From NCBI RefSeq assembly GCF_041821025.1, contig NZ_JBGUAY010000006.1:124001-188000 (forward strand): DNA of 64,000 nt, written 5' to 3'. Both the position numbers and the translations under genes were made by a program. Positions 17,731 through 26,424 of the stretch are shown here, one piece after another (the stretch's first letter is position 1; each line of letters opens with the position of its first letter). The notes under the pieces were generated by a model. That model did no database searches. It saw nothing but the letters and a program-made list of their open reading frames with translations, and was not told where the DNA came from. Origin of the DNA: Egicoccus sp. AB-alg6-2 (GTDB lineage Bacteria; Actinomycetota; Nitriliruptoria; Nitriliruptorales; Nitriliruptoraceae).

Positions 17731-17745
17731 GGCTTCCGGCGAACC

Positions 17746-18570
17746 TCAGGACTTGATCGTGTCGTCCAGGAAGTCGACGGCGGTACGCCACGCCTTGGCC
17801 GCAGCTTCAGGGTTGTAGCGGTCCGGGTTGGTGTCGTTGTGGAACGCATGGCCGGCGTCGGGCAACACCACGGCACCGAACTCCTTGCCGTGCGTCTCCA
17901 TCGCCTCGCGGATCCCGGGCAGCATCGAGGTGATGCGCTCGTCGAGTTCACCGTAGATGCCGAGCACGGGTGCCGTGATGTCGGGCACCGCCTCCTCGTC
18001 GGGTGTGGGACCGTAGAACGGCACACCCGCGGACAGGCGCGGCTCCTGGGTCAGCACCCGCCACGCGACACCACCGCCGAAGCAGAATCCGATGATGCCC
18101 GCCTTGTCGGCATCGACGCCGTCGCGGCCGGAAACTTCGGTGAGCGTCGCCCGGACATCCTCGACCATGCCCTGGGGGTCGAGATCACGAATGGCGGCGA
18201 TCGCGGCCTCGCCACCATCGAACTTGTCCGTCCCGCCGACGCGCGCGAGCAGATCCGGGGCGACTGCGACATAACCCTCGGCGGCCAGACGACGAGCGAC
18301 GTTCTTGATGTAGGGCACGAGTCCCTTGTTCTCGTGGATCACGATGACGAGGGGAGCCGAGCCACCGCCCTTTGGTCGAACCAGGTAGGCCGACTGCTCA
18401 GCGCCATTAGCCGTGAACCGAATCGTCTCGGCGTCGACGTCGCTCTCGGGCACATAGACGTCATCCGAGCCCGGGTAGCCGTCACCGTCACTGCCTGAGA
18501 CACCGGAGGGCGAGTACCCCAGCTCCTTTTCCTCCTCCAGCTCGGAATCGACGTAGCTCTTGAGATCCAT
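17746..18570 (-). CDS. Dienelactone hydrolase family protein
   Basis: Alpha/beta-hydrolase of the DLH family (274 aa), whose prototype opens dienelactones of the modified ortho pathway. The full Cys-Asp-His triad is visible: Cys163 in GFCFGGG, Asp210 in YGELDER, His241 in GHAFHND, with the partner Glu in VIHENKG. An acidic 45-residue N-terminal extension precedes the core. ATG at 18570. Last gene of unit III, 49 nt after the M24 gene and followed by a strong terminator. Could act on a lactone or ester intermediate. Confidence 0.87.
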   Translation of the reverse strand: MDLKSYVDSELEEEKELGYSPSGVSGSDGDGYPGSDDVYVPESDVDAETIRFTANGAEQSAYLVRPKGGGSAPLVIVIHENKGLVPYIKNVARRLAAEGYVAVAPDLLARVGGTDKFDGGEAAIAAIRDLDPQGMVEDVRATLTEVSGRDGVDADKAGIIGFCFGGGVAWRVLTQEPRLSAGVPFYGPTPDEEAVPDITAPVLGIYGELDERITSMLPGIREAMETHGKEFGAVVLPDAGHAFHNDTNPDRYNPEAAAKAWRTAVDFLDDTIKS

Positions 18571-18619
18571 CGTGTTCTCGCTTTCTTCTCGGGGTTTCGT
18601 GTGTTCACGAACGGTTCGT

Positions 18620-19825
18620 TCAAGCGATCCAAATGCCGGGCTCGCGTTTGCCGAGCCGTCGCCCGCCCTGCGGGGTGATAACGACGGTGTCCCCCCAGTT
18701 GATGGGGTAGCGACCGTCGCCGCGTCGGACCTCCGGCTTGACGATGCACACCATGTTCTCGCGCAGTTCCTTGCGGAGCTGGTAGGGGTCGGTCGCGGTG
18801 TTCGTGATGATGGGTCCGTCGTCGCCCTGGCCGCGACCGTGCATCACCAGCCGGGCGGTGGCATCGGACGCCGGCCCCCTGCTGGGGCGCAACTCGGCAG
18901 ACGCCTTCTGCACGCTCTCGGCCAGTTCGCCGAAGGTCGCGCCCGGGGTCAGCCGGGGCAGCAACCGCTCGAATATCTCGACCTGAAGCTTGCTGAGCTC
19001 GACGTAGCTGGGATCACACTCGCCGACCGCGATCGGCTGCACGCCCTGGGCCCGGTAGCCGGCCCAACAGCCCTCGAGCTCGTTGAGGATGATGTCTCCG
19101 CGCTCGAGTCGTCGGTGGCTGGCGCGGGTCAGGGTGCGCGCCGGCGCCGGCCCCGAGACCCAGTGGAAGTGCATGGTCGGCTCGCCGCCGTTGCGCAGCA
19201 TCGTCGCGGTGGCCTCGGCCCATACCACGTAGTCGAGCACGCCCGGCGCCGCCGTCTGTCGTGCCGTGTCGAACGCCATGTCCGACAGTTCTGTCGACCG
19301 GGTCAGGAAGTCGATCTCCTCCTCGGTCTTGACGATCCGGGCCTCATCGAGCAGCTCCGTGGCGTCGACGAAGGTGGTGTTGGGGAACTCGCGCAGCATG
19401 CGGCGCATCGTGTGGAACAGGATCGTGCCTTCTGGGGTGCGTGTGCCACGCCCCAGACCGGTCACGCCGACCCGGGTTCCATCGACATCCAGTTCCCGGA
19501 GCCGCTCGATCACGACGTTGCCGTAGTTGCGGCGTGCCTCTCGCACGTCGGTGACCCATTCCTGCACCGTAGGCCAGCGTGGCGCGGCCGACGTCGCACC
19601 GACCGTGACGTCCCCTTCGAGAGGAAACACGACGGTGATGTCTGCGTCCGGCCCGCCGCCGCAATGGCTGAGGTAGCGGGAGTTGGCCTGGAAATCGGTG
19701 GAGTGGCCCGAGTTGGCGGGCGACACGATCGCCGACAGTTCCTGGGCCTGCATCAACCCGCGGACCTTGCTCCAGCGTCGATCTCGCTCCTCCAGCGAGA
19801 ACCTCGGATAGGGGTAGAGCTCCAT
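18620..19825 (-). CDS. M24/creatinase-fold protein lacking metal ligands (copy 1)
   Basis: Pita-bread-fold protein (401 aa) related to Xaa-Pro aminopeptidases. Expected metal ligands are changed: Asp-Asp to Glu249 and Gln260 (NELEGCWAGYRAQ), first Glu to Lys363 (VCIVKPEV), second Glu to Gly378 (NWGDTVVIT). Only the His region MHGRGQG (His329) is kept. Creatinase and the ectoine hydrolase EutD/DoeA use this fold without metal to cleave C-N bonds, so a hydrolase of that kind is more likely than a peptidase. ATG at 19825 with GAGGGAGA upstream. Follows OCD and VOC genes in unit III. Paralogue at 26425 has the same changes. Confidence 0.82.
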   Translation of the reverse strand: MELYPYPRFSLEERDRRWSKVRGLMQAQELSAIVSPANSGHSTDFQANSRYLSHCGGGPDADITVVFPLEGDVTVGATSAAPRWPTVQEWVTDVREARRNYGNVVIERLRELDVDGTRVGVTGLGRGTRTPEGTILFHTMRRMLREFPNTTFVDATELLDEARIVKTEEEIDFLTRSTELSDMAFDTARQTAAPGVLDYVVWAEATATMLRNGGEPTMHFHWVSGPAPARTLTRASHRRLERGDIILNELEGCWAGYRAQGVQPIAVGECDPSYVELSKLQVEIFERLLPRLTPGATFGELAESVQKASAELRPSRGPASDATARLVMHGRGQGDDGPIITNTATDPYQLRKELRENMVCIVKPEVRRGDGRYPINWGDTVVITPQGGRRLGKREPGIWIA

Positions 19826-19868
19826 CAGCGACTGTCTCCCTCGCTCGCGGTCGTCGACAGGGGACGAC

Positions 19869-20639
19869 TCACGGGGTGTCGGCGTGCGTGATCCACTGCA
19901 GCTTCCGTTGCCAGGGATCGCGCATGTAGGTGCTGATTTCGCCGTCCGGACGCTCGCCCTCGTGGCCGGGCACCTCCTTGCCCCCACGCGCTTCGAGTTG
20001 TGGCTTCAACTCCGTGTGGTCGGCGCGGCCCACCAGGAACGCGAAGTGCTGACCGGGGTTCGCGCCCGGTGCGTCGGGGTGTTCCACGGCGAGTAGCCCC
20101 TGCCGCCGATCGGCGGGCCGGAACCACGCGTATGGGAGTCCTCCAGGCAACAGACCGCTCTCCGGTGTGCCGAGCGCGAAGATGTCGCCGTAGAAGCTGA
20201 CCGCTTCCTCGAGCCGTGGCGCGTCCACCTCGAACCGAAGCAGCAGCGAATCGTCTCCGTTGCCCGACGAGCTGAAGCCGATGGCGTTGCCCTCCGTGTC
20301 GTGGGTGTAGAAGGTGGCATCGACGCCTGGCAGCGCCATCTCGTGGACCTCACCGTCGAGATCCTTCAGCGCCTTGTCATAGCGCTCCTGCGAGACCTGG
20401 AAGACGACCGCCGGCCACTCCCTGGTCGTCCTCGGGGGTGGAACCGCGGTCTTGTCCTCGAACAGGCCGACCCCCTGGCCCTCCGCCAGACCGAGGAAGC
20501 TCCGGTGCAGTTCACGGCCTTCACGGTTGCGCACGAACGTCTTCTCGACGTTCGCGCCGATGTACTCGACATAGAACTCACGTGCCCGGGGCTCCTCGTT
20601 GGCGAGAAGAACGGCGTGATCGAAGCGAACGATGGACAT
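19869..20639 (-). CDS. VOC-family two-module protein (copy 2)
   Basis: 256 aa, co-linear with the VOC protein at 14335: N module MSIVRFDHAVLLA, C module with GANPGQHFAFLV and the ending YMRDPWQRKLQW. As in copy 1, the terminal metal Glu of each module is replaced (GNAIGF, RKLQW). It lies between OCD copy 2 (67 nt upstream) and M24 copy 1 (43 nt downstream). The repeated OCD-VOC pairing implies the two proteins act in the same step sequence. Confidence 0.78.
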   Translation of the reverse strand: MSIVRFDHAVLLANEEPRAREFYVEYIGANVEKTFVRNREGRELHRSFLGLAEGQGVGLFEDKTAVPPPRTTREWPAVVFQVSQERYDKALKDLDGEVHEMALPGVDATFYTHDTEGNAIGFSSSGNGDDSLLLRFEVDAPRLEEAVSFYGDIFALGTPESGLLPGGLPYAWFRPADRRQGLLAVEHPDAPGANPGQHFAFLVGRADHTELKPQLEARGGKEVPGHEGERPDGEISTYMRDPWQRKLQWITHADTP

Positions 20640-20706
20640 CTGTTACCTCCCTCATTTCTCTGACTGCTCCGTGGTGCGCCGCCCGATCGCCCGCTGGCGG
20701 CACCCG

Positions 20707-21774
20707 CTATCGCCCGTATTTCCACGCGTGGTCCCGCCGACCGGTGGCGATGTCGTAGGTGTGACGGGCCACCGCGATGTCGAGGAAGCCGATGCCCGGG
20801 CTGAAGAGCAAGATGATCTGGTCGTCGGACTGGCGGCCCTCGGCCTTGCCTTCGAGCACCTCACTGAGCAGCGGCATCGCGTCGAGGTCGAGCTTGCCCG
20901 CCTTGACCAGCGAGGCGATCGGTTCCTGCGGCGTGTAGTCGGTGGCGACCCGGTTGCGTGAGGTGAGCACGACACGCGATCGCAGGGCGGTGGCATCATC
21001 GAGTTCGCCGGGCGTCACCGACGCGACCAGACACCCGGCCGGCAATGCCTCGCCATCGAAAACGGGCGCGTTGTGTGAATTTGTCGCCGCCATGACGATG
21101 TCGGCGTCGGAGATGGCGTCCTCCGCCGTGGCGACCGGTTCGACGTTCGCGATGCCGAAGCTGTCCCGGATGTCAGCGGCGAACGCCTCACGGTTCGCCG
21201 GTGTGCGGCTGAACACCTTGATGCTGTCGATGGGTCGTTGACCGATCGCGGCCGCCGTCTGCACCCTGGAGATGCGGCCGCAGCCGATGACGGCCAGCTT
21301 CGTGGCATCGGGCTTGGCCAGGTGGCGCGCCGCGATCCCGGACGGTGTCCCCGAACGGACGCCGTGTAGATGGTGATCCTCGATGAACGCCAGCGGACGC
21401 ATCGTGTCGAATTCGAGCAACACGGTGTAGGAAGATCCGCGGCCCGGAGCGACTTCACTCTGACAGCCCATCCGCAAACCGGCCGCGTTCACCGACGGCA
21501 CCATCGCCGGCAGGATGCGCATGTCACGGTCGTAGGGCCGCACCTTCGCGTTGGGCGGCCACACCAACCGGACACGCTCCTGCGGTGGCGTCACGACGTT
21601 GCCCCGCGCGTAATCGCGGAAGGCACTCTCCAAGGTGTCGACCATGCCCACGTACCGAGGGTCGGACGCCAGCAGACTCTTGACGTCTTCCTCGGTGAGA
21701 TACACCGGTGGTCCGTCCACGTGATCGGCCAGGTCGCCTGGCTTCATCGGCTCGTTGTCGGGGGTGATGATCAC
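20707..21774 (-). CDS. Ornithine cyclodeaminase/mu-crystallin family protein (copy 2)
   Basis: 355 aa; N-terminal extension, then the OCD core with the Rossmann segment LAVIGCGRISRVQ near residue 168 and VFSRTPANRE after it. The G-x-K motif is again Arg (AGLRMG). ATG at 21774 with AAGGTG upstream. Diverged clearly from copy 1 but shares the family layout. Sits between the ABC ATPase and VOC copy 2 in unit III. Pairing with a creatinase-like M24 recalls the EutC/EutD pair of ectoine degradation, although the other eut/doe genes are absent. Confidence 0.82.
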   Translation of the reverse strand: MIITPDNEPMKPGDLADHVDGPPVYLTEEDVKSLLASDPRYVGMVDTLESAFRDYARGNVVTPPQERVRLVWPPNAKVRPYDRDMRILPAMVPSVNAAGLRMGCQSEVAPGRGSSYTVLLEFDTMRPLAFIEDHHLHGVRSGTPSGIAARHLAKPDATKLAVIGCGRISRVQTAAAIGQRPIDSIKVFSRTPANREAFAADIRDSFGIANVEPVATAEDAISDADIVMAATNSHNAPVFDGEALPAGCLVASVTPGELDDATALRSRVVLTSRNRVATDYTPQEPIASLVKAGKLDLDAMPLLSEVLEGKAEGRQSDDQIILLFSPGIGFLDIAVARHTYDIATGRRDHAWKYGR

Positions 21775-21859
21775 CTTGGATCCTCTCGTGGTTGTCGCGC
21801 CCCGCCGTCGGCTGGGGGCCAGTGCCTTGCCGTCGCCGGCACGCTCCGCCGTGACTGCG

Positions 21860-23023
21860 TCAGGCGGTCAGTTGCTGTTCCTCCGAACGGGTGGACTCCG
21901 CACTCTCGGCGTCGTGGCCATCTCCGATGAGCCGGCAGTGCCTCGCCGGGATGTGCAGGTCGACCTCGCTGCCGACGGGCATCTCCACGATCGCATCGGC
22001 ATTGCCCTTGACACGGAGCAACTCCGACCCGACCCGAACCTCGCCGTCGACGCCCTCGCCAAGAAAGACCCATGAGTCGACGGTTCCCCGGAAACAGTTC
22101 GTGTCGGTTCGAGGCGGTTCGGTGCCCGCTGCGGTCACCTGGAACCATTCGGGGCGGATGCACACCTCGTGGATCTCGCCGGACAGGTGGTCGACGTCCG
22201 AGGTGGCGGCCATCGGGCCGATAGCCGTCGTCACGTGGTTGGTACCGCGTCGAAGCCGGGTGGTGTCGCCCTCGACCTTCACGAGGTTGGCCGATCCGAT
22301 GAACGAGGCGGTGAATCGGTTGTGCGGACGGCTGTAGATCTCGGCAGGGGCTCCGCGCTGCATGACGTGACCCTTGCTCATGACGGCCAACTCGTCGGAC
22401 ATCGCCAGTGCTTCGTGCTGGTCGTGGGTCACGTAGATGGTCGTGACGCCCAGCATCTCCTGAAGACGCTTGAGCTCGATCCTCATGTGCACGCGAAGCT
22501 TGGCGTCGAGGTTCGACAGCGGCTCGTCGAGGAGCAGCACATCTGGCTTCCCGACCAACGCCCGTGCGAGCGCTACCCGCTGCTGTTGTCCCCCGGACAG
22601 GCGAGGCGCAGGTCGCTTCCCCAAGCCACCCAGGCCCACCATCTCGAGCGCCTCCTCGACCAGTGGACCGATCTGGGCACGTGGCGTGCGCGCCACTTTG
22701 AGCGGGTAGGCCACGTTCGCGGCCACGGTCATGTGCGGCCAGATCGCGTAGGACTGGAACACCATCCCAATCTTGCGCTTGTGCGTGGGCACAAAGGTGC
22801 CATTCGCTGTGTCGGCGACGACGGTGTCGCCGTTGACGATGCGTCCGGCGTCGGGACGTTCGAGACCTGCCAACAGGCGGAGCGTGGTGCTCTTGCCACA
22901 GCCGGATGGTCCGACCAGCGTGAAGAAGCTGCCCTGGGGTACATCGATGTCGATGCCCTTGACTGCCTCGACCATGCCTTCCTTGGTCAGAAAGCTCTTG
23001 CGAAGTCCTTCAATGCTGATCAC
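21860..23023 (-). CDS. ABC transporter ATP-binding protein (second importer)
   Basis: 387-aa ATPase for the second importer. Walker A GPSGCGKST, signature LSGGQQQR, Walker B LLLDEPLSNLDA, THD H-loop and a TOBE-type C-terminal domain. The GTG at 23023 is chosen because AAGGGAGA lies 5 nt upstream and the protein then starts MISIEGLRKSF; the upstream open part belongs to the permease region. Starts 25 nt after the permease stop. Same protein class as the ATPase at 10255. Confidence 0.92.
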   Translation of the reverse strand: MISIEGLRKSFLTKEGMVEAVKGIDIDVPQGSFFTLVGPSGCGKSTTLRLLAGLERPDAGRIVNGDTVVADTANGTFVPTHKRKIGMVFQSYAIWPHMTVAANVAYPLKVARTPRAQIGPLVEEALEMVGLGGLGKRPAPRLSGGQQQRVALARALVGKPDVLLLDEPLSNLDAKLRVHMRIELKRLQEMLGVTTIYVTHDQHEALAMSDELAVMSKGHVMQRGAPAEIYSRPHNRFTASFIGSANLVKVEGDTTRLRRGTNHVTTAIGPMAATSDVDHLSGEIHEVCIRPEWFQVTAAGTEPPRTDTNCFRGTVDSWVFLGEGVDGEVRVGSELLRVKGNADAIVEMPVGSEVDLHIPARHCRLIGDGHDAESAESTRSEEQQLTA

Positions 23024-23048
23024 GACGTTCTCCCTTGTAGCTCGTCGG

Positions 23049-24860
23049 TCACTTGTTGGTTTCGAGGAATCCAAGCTTGCCCGCGACGAGCCGCGAGATT
23101 CCGGCCAGGGTCAAGAGGATGAAGAACATGACGACGCCCAGGGCGTTCAGCCCGGTGAAGTCACCGTTTTCGTACATGTCAAAGATCATTACGGCCATCA
23201 GCTCGGTGTTGGTCCCACTCAGCATCACCGGGAGGGCGAGAACCTTGAACGTCAGGCTCAGGATGTAGACGAATGCAATGAGAAGGCTGCCGGCAAGCAG
23301 CGGCGAAATGATCATCACGAAGGTCCGCGGGAAGGACGCCCCGCTGGCAGCCGATGCTTCCTCGAGTTCATTGCTGATTTGCGACAGTCCGGCATGTGTT
23401 GCTCGCATTCCGTAGGGAATGTACTTGGCAACGAATCCGAGCCCGATGATGAACAGGGTCCCATAAATCTGAACGGGCATCGGAACGGTCAAGTAGAACC
23501 AGACCAATGCCAACCCCATGACCAGCCCCGGTACCGCAATCGGCGCGAAGCTGATGGCATCGAGAAGCTTTCGACCCCTGATCTGGGTTCGGATGACGAC
23601 CCAGGAGATCAAGGTCGAGAGCAGGATGGCCGCCAGCGCCGACGTGACGCCGACCTTGAGATTGTTGTTGACCGCACGGATCGTTCGACTGTTGGTGAGT
23701 ACCCGCATGTAGTTGTCGGTACTCATCACCTGGAACGACGCCATGCTTGGAACGCGGTAGTACGGTAGGAAGGAGGCGTAGAGCATCACCAGAAACGGCA
23801 GGACGACGGCAATGAAAAGCACGGTCATGGTCCCAGTGAAATGCAGCCACCGACGCCGACCCAGGTCGATTCGGGTGGGCTTGAAACCCTTGCCCGTCAC
23901 GGTCGCGAACCGCTCCGAGAGGCGGGTCGCCCGGTTGTAGAGCATCAACCCCCCCACGGTCAGCAGCAGGTAGCCGACGGCAAACGCGGCTGCGAGGTTC
24001 TGGTTGCGCGGGAACCTTTGCGAGGCGATGTACACCTCAGTCGCGAAAACGGTCACACCACCGGGCAGGCCCATGATGGCCGGAGTCTCGAAGGTTTCGA
24101 TCGTCTTGATGAACAGCAGCAGGAAGGTCGCGAGCACCGCCGGCGTCAAGATCGGCAGCGTGATGTTGCGAAACGTGTGGAACCCGCTCGCGCCGGACGC
24201 GGCAGACGCTTCCTCCAGCGAGGGATCCATCGACCGGAAGGCGGCGGCCATCAGGAGAAACGGCAACGTGATGCTGTCGATGCCGTCGCCCCAGATCATG
24301 GGCAACATCCCGTAGGAATTGAACGGGGCCCAATCGCCGAGACCCGGGATCAGCTGCACGGCCTGGTTCAGGATGCCGATCGTCGGGTTGAGCAGCAGCA
24401 CCCAGGCGATTGTGGTCAGGATGCCCGGGACGACGACCGGCAGCAGGATGAAGGCGTAGATCAGGCCGCGGAACGGCGTGTTGGTGCGCTCCGTCACCCA
24501 GGCGAGGTAGCAGCCGACGACGAACGCGAGAATCGAGGAGGAGAACGCGAAGATGAGCGAGTTGCGGACTGCCCGCATGAAGCGCGGCGTGCTGTAGCCC
24601 TCGAGGTAGTTCAGCAAGGTGTAGGCACCCTCTACCCCCGGGGGGGCATCACGGAAGCTGCCCCAGACCACCAGGGCCATGGGTGCCATCACCAGCCAGA
24701 GCACGAGCAGGACCAGCAAGCCGATCCACAGATCCCGCGGGGTCGGGCGCCATGCCCGCAGCCGGCTTCGCCGGGTTCGTGCAGGCTCGGCGCCGCCTCC
24801 ATCCATGAGCGGTGCAATCTCGGCGAGCTCGCCGGCCTTTTCGATACTTGGCAGCGACAT
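23049..24860 (-). CDS. ABC transporter permease, fused double domain (second importer)
   Basis: 603-aa double permease with about twelve membrane segments and two EAA loops: EEASAASGASGFHTFR in the first half and EEASAASGASFPRTFV in the second. The N terminus is a 45-residue cytoplasmic extension. ATG at 24860 preceded by GAGGTG. Two strong hairpins lie between it and the binding-protein stop. Architecture (binding protein, hairpin, fused permease) repeats that of the plus-strand cassette. Confidence 0.92.
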   Translation of the reverse strand: MSLPSIEKAGELAEIAPLMDGGGAEPARTRRSRLRAWRPTPRDLWIGLLVLLVLWLVMAPMALVVWGSFRDAPPGVEGAYTLLNYLEGYSTPRFMRAVRNSLIFAFSSSILAFVVGCYLAWVTERTNTPFRGLIYAFILLPVVVPGILTTIAWVLLLNPTIGILNQAVQLIPGLGDWAPFNSYGMLPMIWGDGIDSITLPFLLMAAAFRSMDPSLEEASAASGASGFHTFRNITLPILTPAVLATFLLLFIKTIETFETPAIMGLPGGVTVFATEVYIASQRFPRNQNLAAAFAVGYLLLTVGGLMLYNRATRLSERFATVTGKGFKPTRIDLGRRRWLHFTGTMTVLFIAVVLPFLVMLYASFLPYYRVPSMASFQVMSTDNYMRVLTNSRTIRAVNNNLKVGVTSALAAILLSTLISWVVIRTQIRGRKLLDAISFAPIAVPGLVMGLALVWFYLTVPMPVQIYGTLFIIGLGFVAKYIPYGMRATHAGLSQISNELEEASAASGASFPRTFVMIISPLLAGSLLIAFVYILSLTFKVLALPVMLSGTNTELMAVMIFDMYENGDFTGLNALGVVMFFILLTLAGISRLVAGKLGFLETNK

Positions 24861-24889
24861 GGTCACCTCAGCTGTTGTGCCGTGGGCCC

Positions 24890-24972
24890 CCGGGTTCGGG
24901 ACGGTCCTGCGCGGGGGTCCGGACCGTCCCGACCCGGAGGGGTGGGGCGAGGGCCCCGGGGTCGGGGCCCTC
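24890..24972 (-). promoter_or_regulatory. Twin stem-loops between binding protein and permease
   Basis: On the minus-strand transcript the first hairpin is a perfect 9-bp stem (24949-24957 with 24964-24972, 6-nt loop), starting 7 nt after the binding-protein stop. The second is a 17-bp stem with one bulged base (24890-24907 with 24921-24937, 13-nt loop). Without T-tracts they look like a leaky terminator or 3'-end stabiliser that raises binding-protein over permease expression. Confidence 0.7.
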
Positions 24973-24978
24973 GGTCGA

Positions 24979-26214
24979 TCAGCCGTCCGAGCCGCCCTCC
25001 TCGAGCTCGCCGTCCTCACCCGCGTACGCCGGGACGATGATCTCGTTGATCAGCCGCTGTGCGATCTCGAGTTCCTCGTGGCCCTGGTCGGGATTGGCGG
25101 CGAACAGGCGTTCGTCACCGATGAGTTCGGCGACCCGGGGGAACATCGGCTCGACGTCGGGATGCATGTGCAGACGACCATCCTCGGCCCAGATCTGGCC
25201 ACCGCGCGGCCCGGTCATGTAGTGGGCGAGCAGTGCGGCGGCGTACGGGCGCGGGGCTGTCGCAGCGATGCCGAAGCCACCCGAGCCGGTCGGTGTCGGG
25301 TCCGGCGCGATCCAGTCCAGTGGCGCGCCACGCTCGTGGATCATCCGCTCCGTGCGGTGGCCATAGAGCTCGGCGGCGACCGGGAACTCGCCAGCCATCA
25401 ACATGTTGGTGATGTTGGTGTGCCCGCGTCGGATGATCGCGTCGTTGTCATTCACCAGCTTGTCGAGGTAGTCGCGCGCCTCGTCCTCGCCCCAACGACC
25501 CACGAGCGTCTTGACGAAGTGTGTCGCTCCCGTGTCGATCGCCACCTTGCCCTTCCACTTTGGATCGAGCAGGTCTTCCCAGGTCTGCGGCGCCTCATCC
25601 GCCGAGACCAGATCGGTGTTCCACGTCAGCAGCAGCGGGCTGGGACCGAAGCTCATGAACCAGTCGCCATGGGCATGGTCGGGAAAGTCCGCCGGAACCG
25701 TCGCACCGTGCAGCGTGGCCAGGTGCCCGTCGTCCCCGAGCAGCTTCAGCTCCTCACCCATCTGCACGACATCAGCCGTCGCGACGTCGCCGCGCCCCTC
25801 TTGGATGAGGCGCTCGTAAAGCACTTCAGGTTGCGCGCTCAGGTACTCCATCGTGATGTTGGGGTACAGCTCGCTCCAGTCGGCCTGCCATGCCTCGAGC
25901 ATGTCGGCGTCACGGGACGAATAGATGATGACCTGCCCCTCTTCCTCGGCGCGACGCTCGATGCAGGCGAGTCGCTCTTCGTATTCGATCTGCGCCAATT
26001 CGGCGTAGATCTCCGAAGCCTGGGTGGCCGTGATGGCGTCACAGGCATCCGTAGCATCGGCGTCACCATCTTCGTCGCCTGGGCTCTCAGGCTCGGAAGT
26101 GTCGTCTTCGGTTGCGGCGACCGGCTCGCTCGTGCCGGAATCACCACCGCCACAGGCGGCCAGCACCAGCGCCATTGATACACCGATGGCCGGAAGCGTT
26201 CGAGTGGAACGCAT
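24979..26214 (-). CDS. ABC transporter substrate-binding lipoprotein (second importer)
   Basis: 411-aa lipoprotein. Signal peptide with lipobox VLAAC, an acidic low-complexity linker to about residue 55, then a PBP type 2 domain of the Fe3+/phosphonate class (EEEGQVIIYSSRDADMLEAW). ATG at 26214, about 47 nt after a predicted transcription start. First gene of unit III. The ligand is unknown; linkage to OCD, VOC, M24 and dienelactone hydrolase genes suggests an organic acid substrate of that pathway. Confidence 0.85.
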   Translation of the reverse strand: MRSTRTLPAIGVSMALVLAACGGGDSGTSEPVAATEDDTSEPESPGDEDGDADATDACDAITATQASEIYAELAQIEYEERLACIERRAEEEGQVIIYSSRDADMLEAWQADWSELYPNITMEYLSAQPEVLYERLIQEGRGDVATADVVQMGEELKLLGDDGHLATLHGATVPADFPDHAHGDWFMSFGPSPLLLTWNTDLVSADEAPQTWEDLLDPKWKGKVAIDTGATHFVKTLVGRWGEDEARDYLDKLVNDNDAIIRRGHTNITNMLMAGEFPVAAELYGHRTERMIHERGAPLDWIAPDPTPTGSGGFGIAATAPRPYAAALLAHYMTGPRGGQIWAEDGRLHMHPDVEPMFPRVAELIGDERLFAANPDQGHEELEIAQRLINEIIVPAYAGEDGELEEGGSDG

Positions 26215-26268
26215 TTGTTGGCTCCTCTCCCTGGGACTTGTCAGCCCCGCATGGATTGTCGTTGCTCG

Positions 26269-26305
26269 AATCTTGCCGCTAGCTACCTGCTGTTCAACGT
26301 TGAAC
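26269..26305 (-). promoter_or_regulatory. Candidate promoter with 14-bp palindromic operator
   Basis: GTTCAACGTTGAAC (26292-26305) is a perfect palindrome. Read on the minus strand, its TTGAAC half can act as a -35 box, 17 bp before AAGATT (26274-26269) as a -10. This places a start near 26261 for the binding-protein gene. A repressor on the palindrome would block the promoter. The IclR and GntR proteins encoded nearby are candidate ligands, not shown. Confidence 0.45.
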
Positions 26306-26424
26306 TTTGACTCGCGCGAAGGTCGCCGCAGAGGCCCTCAACTGGCCTGATATGACTGTCACGCAGGGTCCCGGCGTGGTCAACGGTGCATCTCACTATG
26401 CGGACCGGGATTCGACCGAACAGG

